A stretch of DNA of 64,000 nt, taken from assembly GCA_028875055.1 (NCBI GenBank), contig JAPPGG010000014.1, positions 196,722 to 260,721 of the forward strand. The letters are read 5' to 3'. This stretch comes from Chloroflexota bacterium (lineage in GTDB: Bacteria > Chloroflexota > Dehalococcoidia > Lucifugimonadales > UBA3495). The position numbers and the translations under genes were made by a program. A model generated the notes under the pieces. That model was not told the origin of the DNA, did not search any database, and saw only the letters and a list, made by a program, of their open reading frames with translations. Of this stretch, positions 9,342 through 18,407 are shown in pieces. Each line of letters starts with the position of its first letter. The first letter of the stretch is position 1.

Positions 9342-12175
9342 ACCCGACCACCGCCGTTGACCAGGTGACGGAATCCGGCGTTCCTGCTGCTTCCAGCCTC
9401 CGGTCCGGCAACCAATCATTCAGCGGGTCCTGGTTGGGACGCGCCTTCGGATACTTGACCCGCTCCACATCGGTCAGGTACCAGGCAGCCTTCGTTCTGC
9501 TCCTTCTGCTTGCCCTTGCTCTGCGCCTCTGGGAACTCTCCGGGCGCACCATGCACTACGACGAAGCCATCCACCTTTACTACTCCTGGCGCCTGTCCAA
9601 CCTGGAGGGCTTTATTCATTCCCCGTGGATGCACGGGCCCCTTCAGATAGACCTGGTGGCAGCATTCATTCGCCTGTTTGGTGACACCGACTTTTCCGCC
9701 CGGCTGGTATATGCCCTGTTTGGCGCCTTACTGGTGGTCCTGCCTTACTTCTTGCGCCAATGGCTGGGCAGGTCCGGCGCTCTGCTGACCGGCCTGCTGT
9801 TGGCAATCTCGCCATCGCTGCTCTACTTCAGCAGATTCGGACGCAACGACATTCTTATGGCGGTATTTGCCGTCTCGCTCTTCGCTCTGCTTTGGCACTA
9901 CGCCCACGACCCCAGACGCCGCTACCTCTTTATGGCTTCGGCCGCGCTGGCCCTCGCCTTCTCCGCCAAGGAATCAGCCTACATCCTTGCCGCCATATTC
10001 GGATTGCTGGCCTTGCTGCTGGCGCTGGCAGACACCAATATCCTGGCCCGCTTCTCCTTCCGCGCAAGGGCCGCGAATCCTGTCGATGCCGAACCCACAT
10101 CCTCTGAGGGCCAAGCCCTGGAGGAAAACATACGGGCCGGAGGACTTGAAAACGGCCGCCATCGTTTCTCCCGATGGAAACAATGGCTGACCCTGGGAGA
10201 CCTGCATCCTGCCGCGGGTTTCCTGGTCCTGCTGGTCACCCTGACCTTGCCCCTGTGGTCAGCCGGAATAGAGCTGATCCGGGAGATTGCGGCCAGCCTG
10301 GCCTCCCGTGTCAGCTGGGACTCGGCCGCCGCCGCCCTGGACGAGGGGTTTGGCCTCACCCTGGTTGGCAGAGACGCCGCCAGCCAGGGAATCGTCGGGG
10401 CGCCGGTCTGGGAGGCTCCTTTCGTGTCCCTGCCGTTAACTCAGCTGGGAATCTGGGCCCCGGGCATTGTCGCGCTCCTGTTGGCCGCAGCCTGCATTTA
10501 CGCCGCCTGGAGGGCAACTCCCACGTGGAAAGCTAAAGCCGCGTCAGTCTGCATTCCCGTGGCCATCGCCTGGGCAGCAGTCCTGGCCCTGCTGCGGCCC
10601 ATGGGCTCCGGCGCGGACCTGGTCCTGGCCCTGGTCCTGGCAGTCCTTTCCACCGCAGCGTTCAAATACCTGGCCATACCCTGGCGACACACCTTCTTCC
10701 TGGTGTTTGCCCCCCTCGCCCTTGCCCTAACCTATGTGCTGCTGTTTCTGCCGGCGCTCAAGGTAGATTCCCTGCTGCTGCAGATACTGCCGGAGGGTGT
10801 GCAGGTGGCCAGCAGCAGCAACGCCATACCACTGAACATCCTGGTGGCTGCCGGAATACTGCTGTTTATGACGCTGGCATCCCTGACGGTTGGCCTGCGC
10901 TGGAAGGGAGGCGTGTGGCTCGGATGCGCCGCCATTTTCTGGGGGACCTGGGCAACCCTCTACACCACCTTTTTCACCAACTTCGCCGGGTTATTCAGCG
11001 GGACGTGGCAGGGTCTGGGATACTGGATCGCCCAGCAGGAGGTCGCCAGGGGCAACCAGCCCTGGTATTACTACTTCGTCGGCCTGTCGGTTTACGAGTT
11101 TCTGCCGGTTGTAGTTGGAGTCATAGGAGCCGTCCACTTTGTCCGGCAGCGCGACCGTTTCGGCATTGCCCTGGCCTTTTGGGCCGGCCTCAATCTCCTG
11201 GCTTACACCGTGGCCAGCGAGAAAATGCCCTGGCTGCTGGTAAACATCACTCTCCCCTTCATTTTCCTGGCGGGCAAAGCCCTGGGAGAACTGGTGGACC
11301 GCGTCCATTGGAGAAGGGTAGTTACCTGGGGCGTGGCCGCAAATACACTTTTGTGCCTCCTGGTTCCCGGCGCGGCCGTAGCGCTGGGTCTCTATTCTGC
11401 GCTCCGCTTCACCGACTCCCAGGGAGAACTGCCCTACGCGGCGGCAGTTACGCTCATTTTGTGCCTGGCATTGGCCGCAACCGGAGCCTGGGCAGTCCGC
11501 CGGTCTGACAGAACCAGCGGGCCGGCCCTGGCCGCTCTGGGCGCCGCCGGCTTTCTCGCCATACTGACCGCCTGGACCGCCACCCAGGCCGCCTATACCT
11601 ACGACGACTCGCGAAGGGAAATACTCGTTTACGCCCAGGGAAGCTCCAACCTGAGGGAGAGTTTCGCGGAACTCGACGGCCGGTTTTTCACCGACGCCGG
11701 TTCCCAACTGGCTGCCAGGCCCGTTCGGATTGACTACGACACCTGGTATCCCCTTCAATGGTACCTGCGTCATCTCGAAAGGGAAGGCTATGCCAGGTTC
11801 TCCTGCTTCCGGGACGAAGGGGGCCAGGACGGCTGCCTGGCCCCGGCGGCTGGCTCCGAGGGGTCAGCCCTGCTGGTCGCGTCCCACCATCGGCCATCCG
11901 GCTCCCTGGCGGGCTTTGACGAGTCCGGCCCCCGCCGGAATCTGCTCTGGTACCCGGAAACCTACCGGCGGCCCGGTGAGGACCGCCAGTCCGAAAATAT
12001 AATCGAGGAAATCAAAGAGGATTTGGCCTACTTCGGAGACGCGGCAACTTCAAGGGACAAATGGCATCAAGCTTTGAAGTACTTCCTGAGCCGGGGCATG
12101 GAAGCCGACTGGTTCAACTCGGAGTATTATACTTACGTGCGCCAGGAACCCGAACAGTCGGGGGACGGCCAGTGA
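9323..12175 (+). CDS. Agl23-type (TIGR03663-like) flippase-activity-associated / GT39-like membrane protein
   Basis: MHYDEAIHLYYSWRL, MHGPLQIDLVAAFIRLFGDTDFSARLVYALFG, RFGRNDILMAVFAV, ASEKMPWLLVN. Confidence 0.85.
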   Translation: MDSQPLNPTTAVDQVTESGVPAASSLRSGNQSFSGSWLGRAFGYLTRSTSVRYQAAFVLLLLLALALRLWELSGRTMHYDEAIHLYYSWRLSNLEGFIHSPWMHGPLQIDLVAAFIRLFGDTDFSARLVYALFGALLVVLPYFLRQWLGRSGALLTGLLLAISPSLLYFSRFGRNDILMAVFAVSLFALLWHYAHDPRRRYLFMASAALALAFSAKESAYILAAIFGLLALLLALADTNILARFSFRARAANPVDAEPTSSEGQALEENIRAGGLENGRHRFSRWKQWLTLGDLHPAAGFLVLLVTLTLPLWSAGIELIREIAASLASRVSWDSAAAALDEGFGLTLVGRDAASQGIVGAPVWEAPFVSLPLTQLGIWAPGIVALLLAAACIYAAWRATPTWKAKAASVCIPVAIAWAAVLALLRPMGSGADLVLALVLAVLSTAAFKYLAIPWRHTFFLVFAPLALALTYVLLFLPALKVDSLLLQILPEGVQVASSSNAIPLNILVAAGILLFMTLASLTVGLRWKGGVWLGCAAIFWGTWATLYTTFFTNFAGLFSGTWQGLGYWIAQQEVARGNQPWYYYFVGLSVYEFLPVVVGVIGAVHFVRQRDRFGIALAFWAGLNLLAYTVASEKMPWLLVNITLPFIFLAGKALGELVDRVHWRRVVTWGVAANTLLCLLVPGAAVALGLYSALRFTDSQGELPYAAAVTLILCLALAATGAWAVRRSDRTSGPALAALGAAGFLAILTAWTATQAAYTYDDSRREILVYAQGSSNLRESFAELDGRFFTDAGSQLAARPVRIDYDTWYPLQWYLRHLEREGYARFSCFRDEGGQDGCLAPAAGSEGSALLVASHHRPSGSLAGFDESGPRRNLLWYPETYRRPGEDRQSENIIEEIKEDLAYFGDAATSRDKWHQALKYFLSRGMEADWFNSEYYTYVRQEPEQSGDGQ

Positions 12176-12212
12176 CCCTCCGTCCCTACCTTGTGGACAA
12201 AGGAAAGTCCGT

Positions 12213-13295
12213 TTGACACTCAAGAACTGGCGTCTGTGGCTCGGCATCGGAGTCAGCACGATTTTCCTGGTGTTCCTCATCTGGACTATCGACCTTGACG
12301 ACCTTGCCCGGGCCCTGAAGGAAGCCAACTACCTCTACATCGCCCCAGCAGTTTTCATCTATTTCGTGGGAATCTACTTTCGCTCTCTCAGGTGGCGATA
12401 CATCCTGTCTCCCCTTCAGGATATCGGGACCCTCCGGCTGTATCCCGTCGTAGTAATTGGATACGCCGCCAACAACGTGCTGCCGGCCCGGGCTGGAGAA
12501 CTTGTTCGCTCCTACTACCTGGCCCAGCGGGAGCAGGTCAGCGGCAGCAGCGCTTTGGCCACCATTGGAGTAGAGCGAATCTACGACGCCATCACCCTGT
12601 TCACAATCAGCGTAGCCTCCGCCCTGATCCTGCTCCTCCTGGGGGTTTTCGGCGACGCGGCGGACAGGTACCGGGGCACCGGCATAGTCCTGGCCGCCAT
12701 CGCCGGGGTCGCTTTGCTGGCGGGGCTGGCAGCTATTACCGTCATAGCCACCAACCCACGCACTCTGCCGGTCATCGACCGCCTGATTTCGCTGTTTCCC
12801 GAGCGACTGAGGCCCAAACTCCGCGAGCTGGCTGCCCACTTCATCCAGGGCCTCAGTATTCTGAACTCGCCACGCCAGCACCTGGTAATGTTCCTGCTTT
12901 CCCTGCCAGTCTGGGCCGGCGAAATTGCCGTTTACCTTACGGTGGCATACTCCTTTGGTCTTCAGGACTACTTCGGCTCCCACCTGGCCCTCGTCCTTGC
13001 CATTCTCCTGGTAACGGCGACGTCAAATCTGTCCACAGCTTTGCCCATATCCATCGGTGGTATTGGACCCTTTGAGCTCATTGCCCAGCAGACACTTGGC
13101 GTAATGGGTGTGGGGGCCGCCGTAGCCGCCAGCTACGCTTTGGTCGTCCACCTGGTGGCGCTCTGGCTGCCGGTAAACCTGGCCGGCCTGGCGTTTATGT
13201 GGCGCGAAAACCTCTCCCTACGCCAGTTGACCGCCGCCGCCAATGACGGGGCCCAACCGGAGACGGAGACAATCCAGCAAGGAGGCCCGGGCTGA
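12213..13295 (+). CDS. Lysylphosphatidylglycerol synthase TM region / YbhN-AglD2-type membrane protein
   Basis: YFRSLRWRYILSPL, NNVLPARAGELVRSYYLAQRE, GVERIYDAITLF, ALPISIGGIGPFE. Confidence 0.85.
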   Translation: MTLKNWRLWLGIGVSTIFLVFLIWTIDLDDLARALKEANYLYIAPAVFIYFVGIYFRSLRWRYILSPLQDIGTLRLYPVVVIGYAANNVLPARAGELVRSYYLAQREQVSGSSALATIGVERIYDAITLFTISVASALILLLLGVFGDAADRYRGTGIVLAAIAGVALLAGLAAITVIATNPRTLPVIDRLISLFPERLRPKLRELAAHFIQGLSILNSPRQHLVMFLLSLPVWAGEIAVYLTVAYSFGLQDYFGSHLALVLAILLVTATSNLSTALPISIGGIGPFELIAQQTLGVMGVGAAVAASYALVVHLVALWLPVNLAGLAFMWRENLSLRQLTAAANDGAQPETETIQQGGPG

Positions 13296-14635
13296 TGCGA
13301 GTGGGAATAATTGGCGGGGGCGCCGCCGGCCTGGCAGCCGCCTATGAACTGACCGCCCAGGGGCACTTTGCAGAAGTTTTCGAGGTTGCTCCCTTTCTGG
13401 GGGGACAGGCCTCCACCTTCGACATTGGCGGCGGAAGACTTGAGCGGGGCTACCACCATCTCTTCGTCAGCGATACTGCCATCACCGAGCTGATTCACGA
13501 ATTGGGGCTGGGCGAAAAACTGGCCTGGCTGGAATCCAGGGTAGGCGTATATCACAGCGGCCAGATCTGGGACTTTGCCACGCCCATGGACCTCCTTAAG
13601 TTCAAGCCCCTAAGCCTCGTCCAGAGAATCCGGTTGGGACTCCTCACTTTTGTCCTCCAGAAGACCAGGGACTGGCGCAAGTTTGAGGGCGTCACGGCCC
13701 AGGACTGGCTTACCCGCAACCTGGGCCAGGACATTTACCAGGCCATCTGGGAACCCATGCTGCGGGGCAAGTTTGGCGAATACTACGACCAGATCAGCAT
13801 GACCTGGCTCTGGGGCAAGATTTACTTGCGGGTGGCATCCCGGGGAAAAACACTGCAGAAAGAACGCCTGGGCTATCCCATGGGCAGCTTCGGCGAGGTA
13901 TTCGACCGCCTGGAGGAGGTTATCTCCCAGCGCGGCGGGAGAATCCATCTGTCAGCCCGGGTCAACCGTATCCCCGTGGAAGAAGGTGCGGCCACCGGGC
14001 TGGAGACCCAGCTTGAAGGGCAGGAGCCCCAGGCCAACCTTTACGATGCTGTCATCGCCACAACGCCGTCGTATGTATTCACTCGGCTGGTGCCCCCGCT
14101 GCCCCGGGACTACGAGGAAAAACTCCTGGGTGTGCGGTATCTCTCCGCCGTTCTGGTGATTCTGGCCCTGGACCGCCCGTTAACCGCCAAGTACTGGCTC
14201 AACGTGGCGGACCGCAGCCTTCCCTTCGTGGGAGTCATCGAGCATACGAACATGATCGATCCGTCCCTCTACGGGGGAAACCACATTGTTTACCTGACCA
14301 ACTACACCCCCAGGGACAGTGAACTGTATTCCCGGTCCGGCGACGAATTGCTGGAGGATTTCATACCCCACCTCCAGAAGCTGAACCCGGACTTCAGGCG
14401 GGAATGGATTCGCGAGTACTACCACCACAAGGTGGACGGTGCGCAGCCCATCATCGGCGTGAATTACGGCAGCCAGATTCCGGACCACCGGACTCCAATC
14501 CGCAACCTGTACCTCGCCAATACTACGCAGATATATCCCGAAGACCGGGGCACCAACTATTCGGTCAGAATGGGTCGTGAAGTGGCCCGAATGGTGATGG
14601 AAGATCTGGGCCAGAACCCGGGTGACCAGCGGTGA
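13295..14635 (+). CDS. FAD-dependent amine oxidase/protoporphyrinogen oxidase-like oxidoreductase
   Basis: MRVGIIGGGAAGLAAAYELTAQGH; LGGQASTFDIGGGRLERGYHHLF; YLANTTQIYPEDRGTNYSVRMGREVA. Confidence 0.85.
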   Translation: MRVGIIGGGAAGLAAAYELTAQGHFAEVFEVAPFLGGQASTFDIGGGRLERGYHHLFVSDTAITELIHELGLGEKLAWLESRVGVYHSGQIWDFATPMDLLKFKPLSLVQRIRLGLLTFVLQKTRDWRKFEGVTAQDWLTRNLGQDIYQAIWEPMLRGKFGEYYDQISMTWLWGKIYLRVASRGKTLQKERLGYPMGSFGEVFDRLEEVISQRGGRIHLSARVNRIPVEEGAATGLETQLEGQEPQANLYDAVIATTPSYVFTRLVPPLPRDYEEKLLGVRYLSAVLVILALDRPLTAKYWLNVADRSLPFVGVIEHTNMIDPSLYGGNHIVYLTNYTPRDSELYSRSGDELLEDFIPHLQKLNPDFRREWIREYYHHKVDGAQPIIGVNYGSQIPDHRTPIRNLYLANTTQIYPEDRGTNYSVRMGREVARMVMEDLGQNPGDQR

Positions 14636-14740
14636 TGCGCCCGCTGGTGCGTACTGCTATAATGTCACCGAAATTCCGAAAAGCGTAATGGAGCGATTCA
14701 AGCTCGTTCCCTCCTGCTTCACCCCTCAAATACACCGGAG

Positions 14741-14962
14741 TTGACAGTGCTAAGCAAGAAGTCCGAGGCAAACCAGGGCGGAGAGAGCCGCCGCAGCTTT
14801 TTGGCCAAAATGGGAGTGGGAATCGCCGCCATGGCCGGCGTTTCTGCAGGTCTCGTCAAGTTCGGCGGCAAGCAGGAATCTGGCGGGAATGAGTTTCCCG
14901 GTCCCGATTCCATATTTCATCCCGCCCAGGACCCCAGGCAGGATCCCCGCCGCCGGAGCTGA
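14741..14962 (+). CDS. Very small protein with twin-arginine (Tat) signal
   Basis: TTG start; GESRRSFLAKMGVGIAAMAGVSAGL Tat-like motif; total 73 aa. Confidence 0.6.
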   Translation: MTVLSKKSEANQGGESRRSFLAKMGVGIAAMAGVSAGLVKFGGKQESGGNEFPGPDSIFHPAQDPRQDPRRRS

Positions 14963-15004
14963 CCACAGTTTCTCCGAATACGGTGGTCACAACCTGGCCC
15001 TCCC

Positions 15005-16777
15005 CTAACGGCGACCGAACTCCCGCTCCATGTGATAGGAACTGAAGTGGATCAGCGTTGGCCTGCCGTGGGGGCACGTATGGGGATTATCCGTTAACTC
15101 CAGCTGTTCCAGCAGGGCCCGCATCTCAGGTTCCGTCATCGACTGGCCGGCGCGGATAGCGCTGTGACAGGCCAGGGTTGCCGCCACCGTGTCCTTCCGG
15201 TCTTTAATCACCTCTTCAAGGGCGACCATATCCAGCAGGTCCAGCAACGACCTGCCCGGGTCCTGGGTTGTCAGCACCGAAGGTACGGCCCTGACCAGGT
15301 AGCCACTTCCCCCGAACTCCTCCAGGTCGAACCCATAGTCTCTCAGGAAAGCGCGGTGCTCTTCCAGGGTGGCGACCTGCCCGGGGCTCAGTTCTATATG
15401 CGCCGCCGTCAACAGGGGCTGGGACTGGACCTCCTCAGAATCTGTTCGCCGGATGATGGCGTCATAGAGCACTCGCTCGTGGGCGGCATGCTGGTCAACC
15501 AGGTACATGCCGTCAGGGCTCTCGGCCACTATATAGGTCAACCTCACCTGCCCCACAACCCGCAACGCGGGAAGGGCCTGCTGCGGAGTCATTGCCGCCC
15601 CGGCAGGGCCAAATCCTTCAACTTCGGCCAGGCCGGCCGAGCTTCCCCAATTCTGGCCGGGCACGGCGGGCGTTGGCGCGCCAGCTCTCCCGTCAAAGGG
15701 ACTGCGAAAGAATCCGGGTGACCCAAGCCCTCCACTCTGTGGGATGGGCTGCCCGCTGGGGGCGGTGCGAAAGCCGCGTACCGGAGAATGGGCCACAAGG
15801 GCCCCCCGAACGGCTCTCTGCAGGGCCGAAAAGACGACTCCATCCTGGCGGAACCTTACTTCCCGCTTGGCAGGGTGGGAGTTGACGTCCACATCCTCAT
15901 AGGGAACGCCGAGGTCCAACGCCGCCAGGGGATAGCGCCGCTCGGGAAGCATCCCCTGGTAAGCTTCCTCAAGGGCGAAGGTCAGCATCCGGCTCTGAAT
16001 CCATCGCCGGTTCACGAAGAAGGTCATGTAGGTTCGATTAGCGCGGTGCAGGCCCGGGTTTCCAATGAATCCCTGTACCCTGTAACCGGTTTCGGGGTCT
16101 TCCTCTGAGACCTCCAGCAGATTTGCTGCAACGCTGGGTCCGTAAACTGCCACCGCCGCGTTCTCACCATTGCCGTCGCCCGGCGTGGCCAATGCCGTTC
16201 GTTCCCCAACCTTCAACGTAAAGGAAATATCCGGATATGCCAGCGCATACCGTACAACCAGGTCGTGGATGCGACCTGACTCGGCTGCCGCCGATTTTAG
16301 AAATTTTCTGCGGGCAGGCAGATTCCCAAACAGGTCATCAACTCTCACCGTTGTACCCGGGGGACAACCCTGGGAACCCAGTTTCTCCGTCTGACCCCAG
16401 TTGACTTGCGCCCGGAAACCCTCGTCGGCATCCGCCTCCCTGGTGGTCAACGACATTCGGGAAACGGCAGCAATGCTGGGCAAGGCCTCCCCCCTGAATC
16501 CCAGGGTGGGTATGGCGTCCAGAATTTCAATGGAGTCCAGCTTGCTGGTGGCGTGACGCTGGAAGGCCAGCGCAACTTCCTGTGCAGGAATGCCGGCGCC
16601 GTTATCGGTTACCTGGACCTGCTCGATTCCCCCGCCTCGGATTTCGATGGAAACCCGGGTGGCTCCGGCGTCTATGGAGTTTTCCAGCAGCTCCTTGACG
16701 ACGGATACCGGACGCTCGACAACTTCGCCGGCCGCAATCTTGCCGGCCAGTTCTGGGGAAAGCTGCCTGATGGGCAT
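15005..16777 (-). CDS. mutL: DNA mismatch repair endonuclease MutL
   Basis: IRQLSPELAGKIAAGEVVERPVSVVKELLENSIDAGATRV, GFRGEALPSI, C-terminal ACHSAIRAGQSM and CPHGRPT. Confidence 0.96.
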   Translation of the reverse strand: MPIRQLSPELAGKIAAGEVVERPVSVVKELLENSIDAGATRVSIEIRGGGIEQVQVTDNGAGIPAQEVALAFQRHATSKLDSIEILDAIPTLGFRGEALPSIAAVSRMSLTTREADADEGFRAQVNWGQTEKLGSQGCPPGTTVRVDDLFGNLPARRKFLKSAAAESGRIHDLVVRYALAYPDISFTLKVGERTALATPGDGNGENAAVAVYGPSVAANLLEVSEEDPETGYRVQGFIGNPGLHRANRTYMTFFVNRRWIQSRMLTFALEEAYQGMLPERRYPLAALDLGVPYEDVDVNSHPAKREVRFRQDGVVFSALQRAVRGALVAHSPVRGFRTAPSGQPIPQSGGLGSPGFFRSPFDGRAGAPTPAVPGQNWGSSAGLAEVEGFGPAGAAMTPQQALPALRVVGQVRLTYIVAESPDGMYLVDQHAAHERVLYDAIIRRTDSEEVQSQPLLTAAHIELSPGQVATLEEHRAFLRDYGFDLEEFGGSGYLVRAVPSVLTTQDPGRSLLDLLDMVALEEVIKDRKDTVAATLACHSAIRAGQSMTEPEMRALLEQLELTDNPHTCPHGRPTLIHFSSYHMEREFGRR

Positions 16778-16858
16778 GAGGAACCTGCCTTGCCGCTAAT
16801 TGTGCCCCAGAGGCGCCGGGGCAGGATAATTATAGCTTCCGGCGGCAATTCCGGGGGT

Positions 16859-17296
16859 CTAAAAGAGGGGAAGGACGGTGCCCTTGGCCTTGTACTGAGT
16901 GTCTTCAGAGGTGCCATCACTGGCGAAGTCGCACACTATCCGATATACGCGGTCCATCTGCTGGTCCACATTACGCGCGAAAAAGTAGGGAGGAACCCAG
17001 GCGCCGCCAAAAGCCGCGACCACTTCGGGGTAGTCGTCAATCACGAACTCGGGCTCAAAGGGGATTTTCAGCTCTTCCAGTCGTTCGTGGAAGTGGTTGG
17101 TGGGTTTTTCATAGACTCCGCTGACAAAGTGGCCCAGTTCATGCTTCTCTATTACTTCCCACCGCTCGCCCATTCCCGACCAGATGTAGATTTCGTGATT
17201 GTCATCCAGCAGCCTTTGAAATACTTCCTTGGTTCCCGGCCGCAGGGTGTCATCCAACCCCAGGATGGTGTAATCGACATCGAAGAAGATTTTCAT
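16859..17296 (-). CDS. HAD-family hydrolase
   Basis: MKIFFDVDYTILGLDDTLRPGTKEVF; EFVIDDYPEVVAAFGGAWVPPYF. Confidence 0.7.
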   Translation of the reverse strand: MKIFFDVDYTILGLDDTLRPGTKEVFQRLLDDNHEIYIWSGMGERWEVIEKHELGHFVSGVYEKPTNHFHERLEELKIPFEPEFVIDDYPEVVAAFGGAWVPPYFFARNVDQQMDRVYRIVCDFASDGTSEDTQYKAKGTVLPLF

Positions 17297-17851
17297 GGTA
17301 TGACGCCCGTCTCCCCAGCATTAAATCGCACCAAAGATTATCACAAAAAATGATATGTTGGCAATTCCAAGATTAACAACTTTGCCCATGATAGTTGGGG
17401 GGTCTTCTGGCCCAATGGACTTCCCCCATAAAATAGGGGCAAGGCTGACAATAAAGGATACCCTTTAGAATCATTCACGGATGGTGCGAGCCAAACCATG
17501 GGCGATTTCCCTTGGAGAGTCTCTCAAGTTTCCAATGGGAGTTCCTGGCAGGAGGCGCGGCAACAAATCGCAAGAGGCCAGAGTTGGTGGGATTCTCGTG
17601 CCACCCTGCTCCGACAAACCGGCGATTGCCGGCGTGACACCAGCCTTGCCGCGCTTGACAGGTCTGCTTTCTCGGCATTGCCGGATACCGACGCCGACCG
17701 AATTACGCGTGGCCGGCCACGGCGAACCATAAACCCCGAACCGTTACGGTGCGTTTGCCGAATATGAAGAGGGGCCGACTCAAGCCGTTGCCCTTGCCGG
17801 CAAGACGCCCCATCCCTTTTGCCCATTCACGCCTGCAGTCGCAGGAGACCG

Positions 17852-18211
17852 CTACCCCAGGTTAGCCAGTTCCTGCTCCAGCGTTTTCTGATTGGACCCG
17901 ATGATAAGTTTGTCTCCGACCCGGGTCACGGGACGACGAATCAGGCGGGGCTCTTCCAGCATCAACCGCAGCATTTCCGACTCCGATACATCCTCGGCCG
18001 CCAGTCCCATCTTTTTGAAGCTGGGACTGCGCCAGGCAAACAGCTCGGCGGGTGATGCCAGGGACGCCAGTTCCTGAAGTTCCGACTCGCTCAAGGGTTC
18101 CTTGAAATAGTCCCTTTCCTCCAGTTCCAGGCCATTCTGCAAGAGCAACTCCCTTGCTTTACGGCAGGAGGATCAACGGGGCCACCAGTAGAAAGTCGCG
18201 GCGCTGCTCAT
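17852..18211 (-). CDS. ArsC/Spx-family thioredoxin-fold protein, predicted selenoprotein (in-frame UGA at 18173-18175)
   Basis: ATG 18211 preceded by AAAAGGAGGAG; MSSAATFYWWPR-U-SSCRKARELLLQNGLELEERDYFKEPLSESEL...RLIRRPVTRVGDKLIIG; UGA at the CxxC-RKA first Cys; frame joins the listed 98-aa ORF. Confidence 0.85.
18137..18167 (-). promoter_or_regulatory. Putative bSECIS stem-loop
   Basis: Minus strand: CTGC-CGT-AA-AGCAA-(GGGAG)-TTGCT-C-TT-GCAG; loop starts 19 nt after the UGA. Confidence 0.5.
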
Positions 18212-18407
18212 AACTCCTCCTTTTAGGGACGCCTGACCGCACAGCCCGATGGCCGCGCGTTCACGCCAGGGATGTGGGACATTGTAGCCGATGAGTGGCA
18301 AAATTAAAGGCACGCCCGGCGCAGACAGGCTTCAGTTTGGCGGCGCGCCAGGTGTTGGCTTCTTCCACCTAGCGCAGGCTAGAACCCCGTTGCCGAAGCC
18401 TCAAGCC

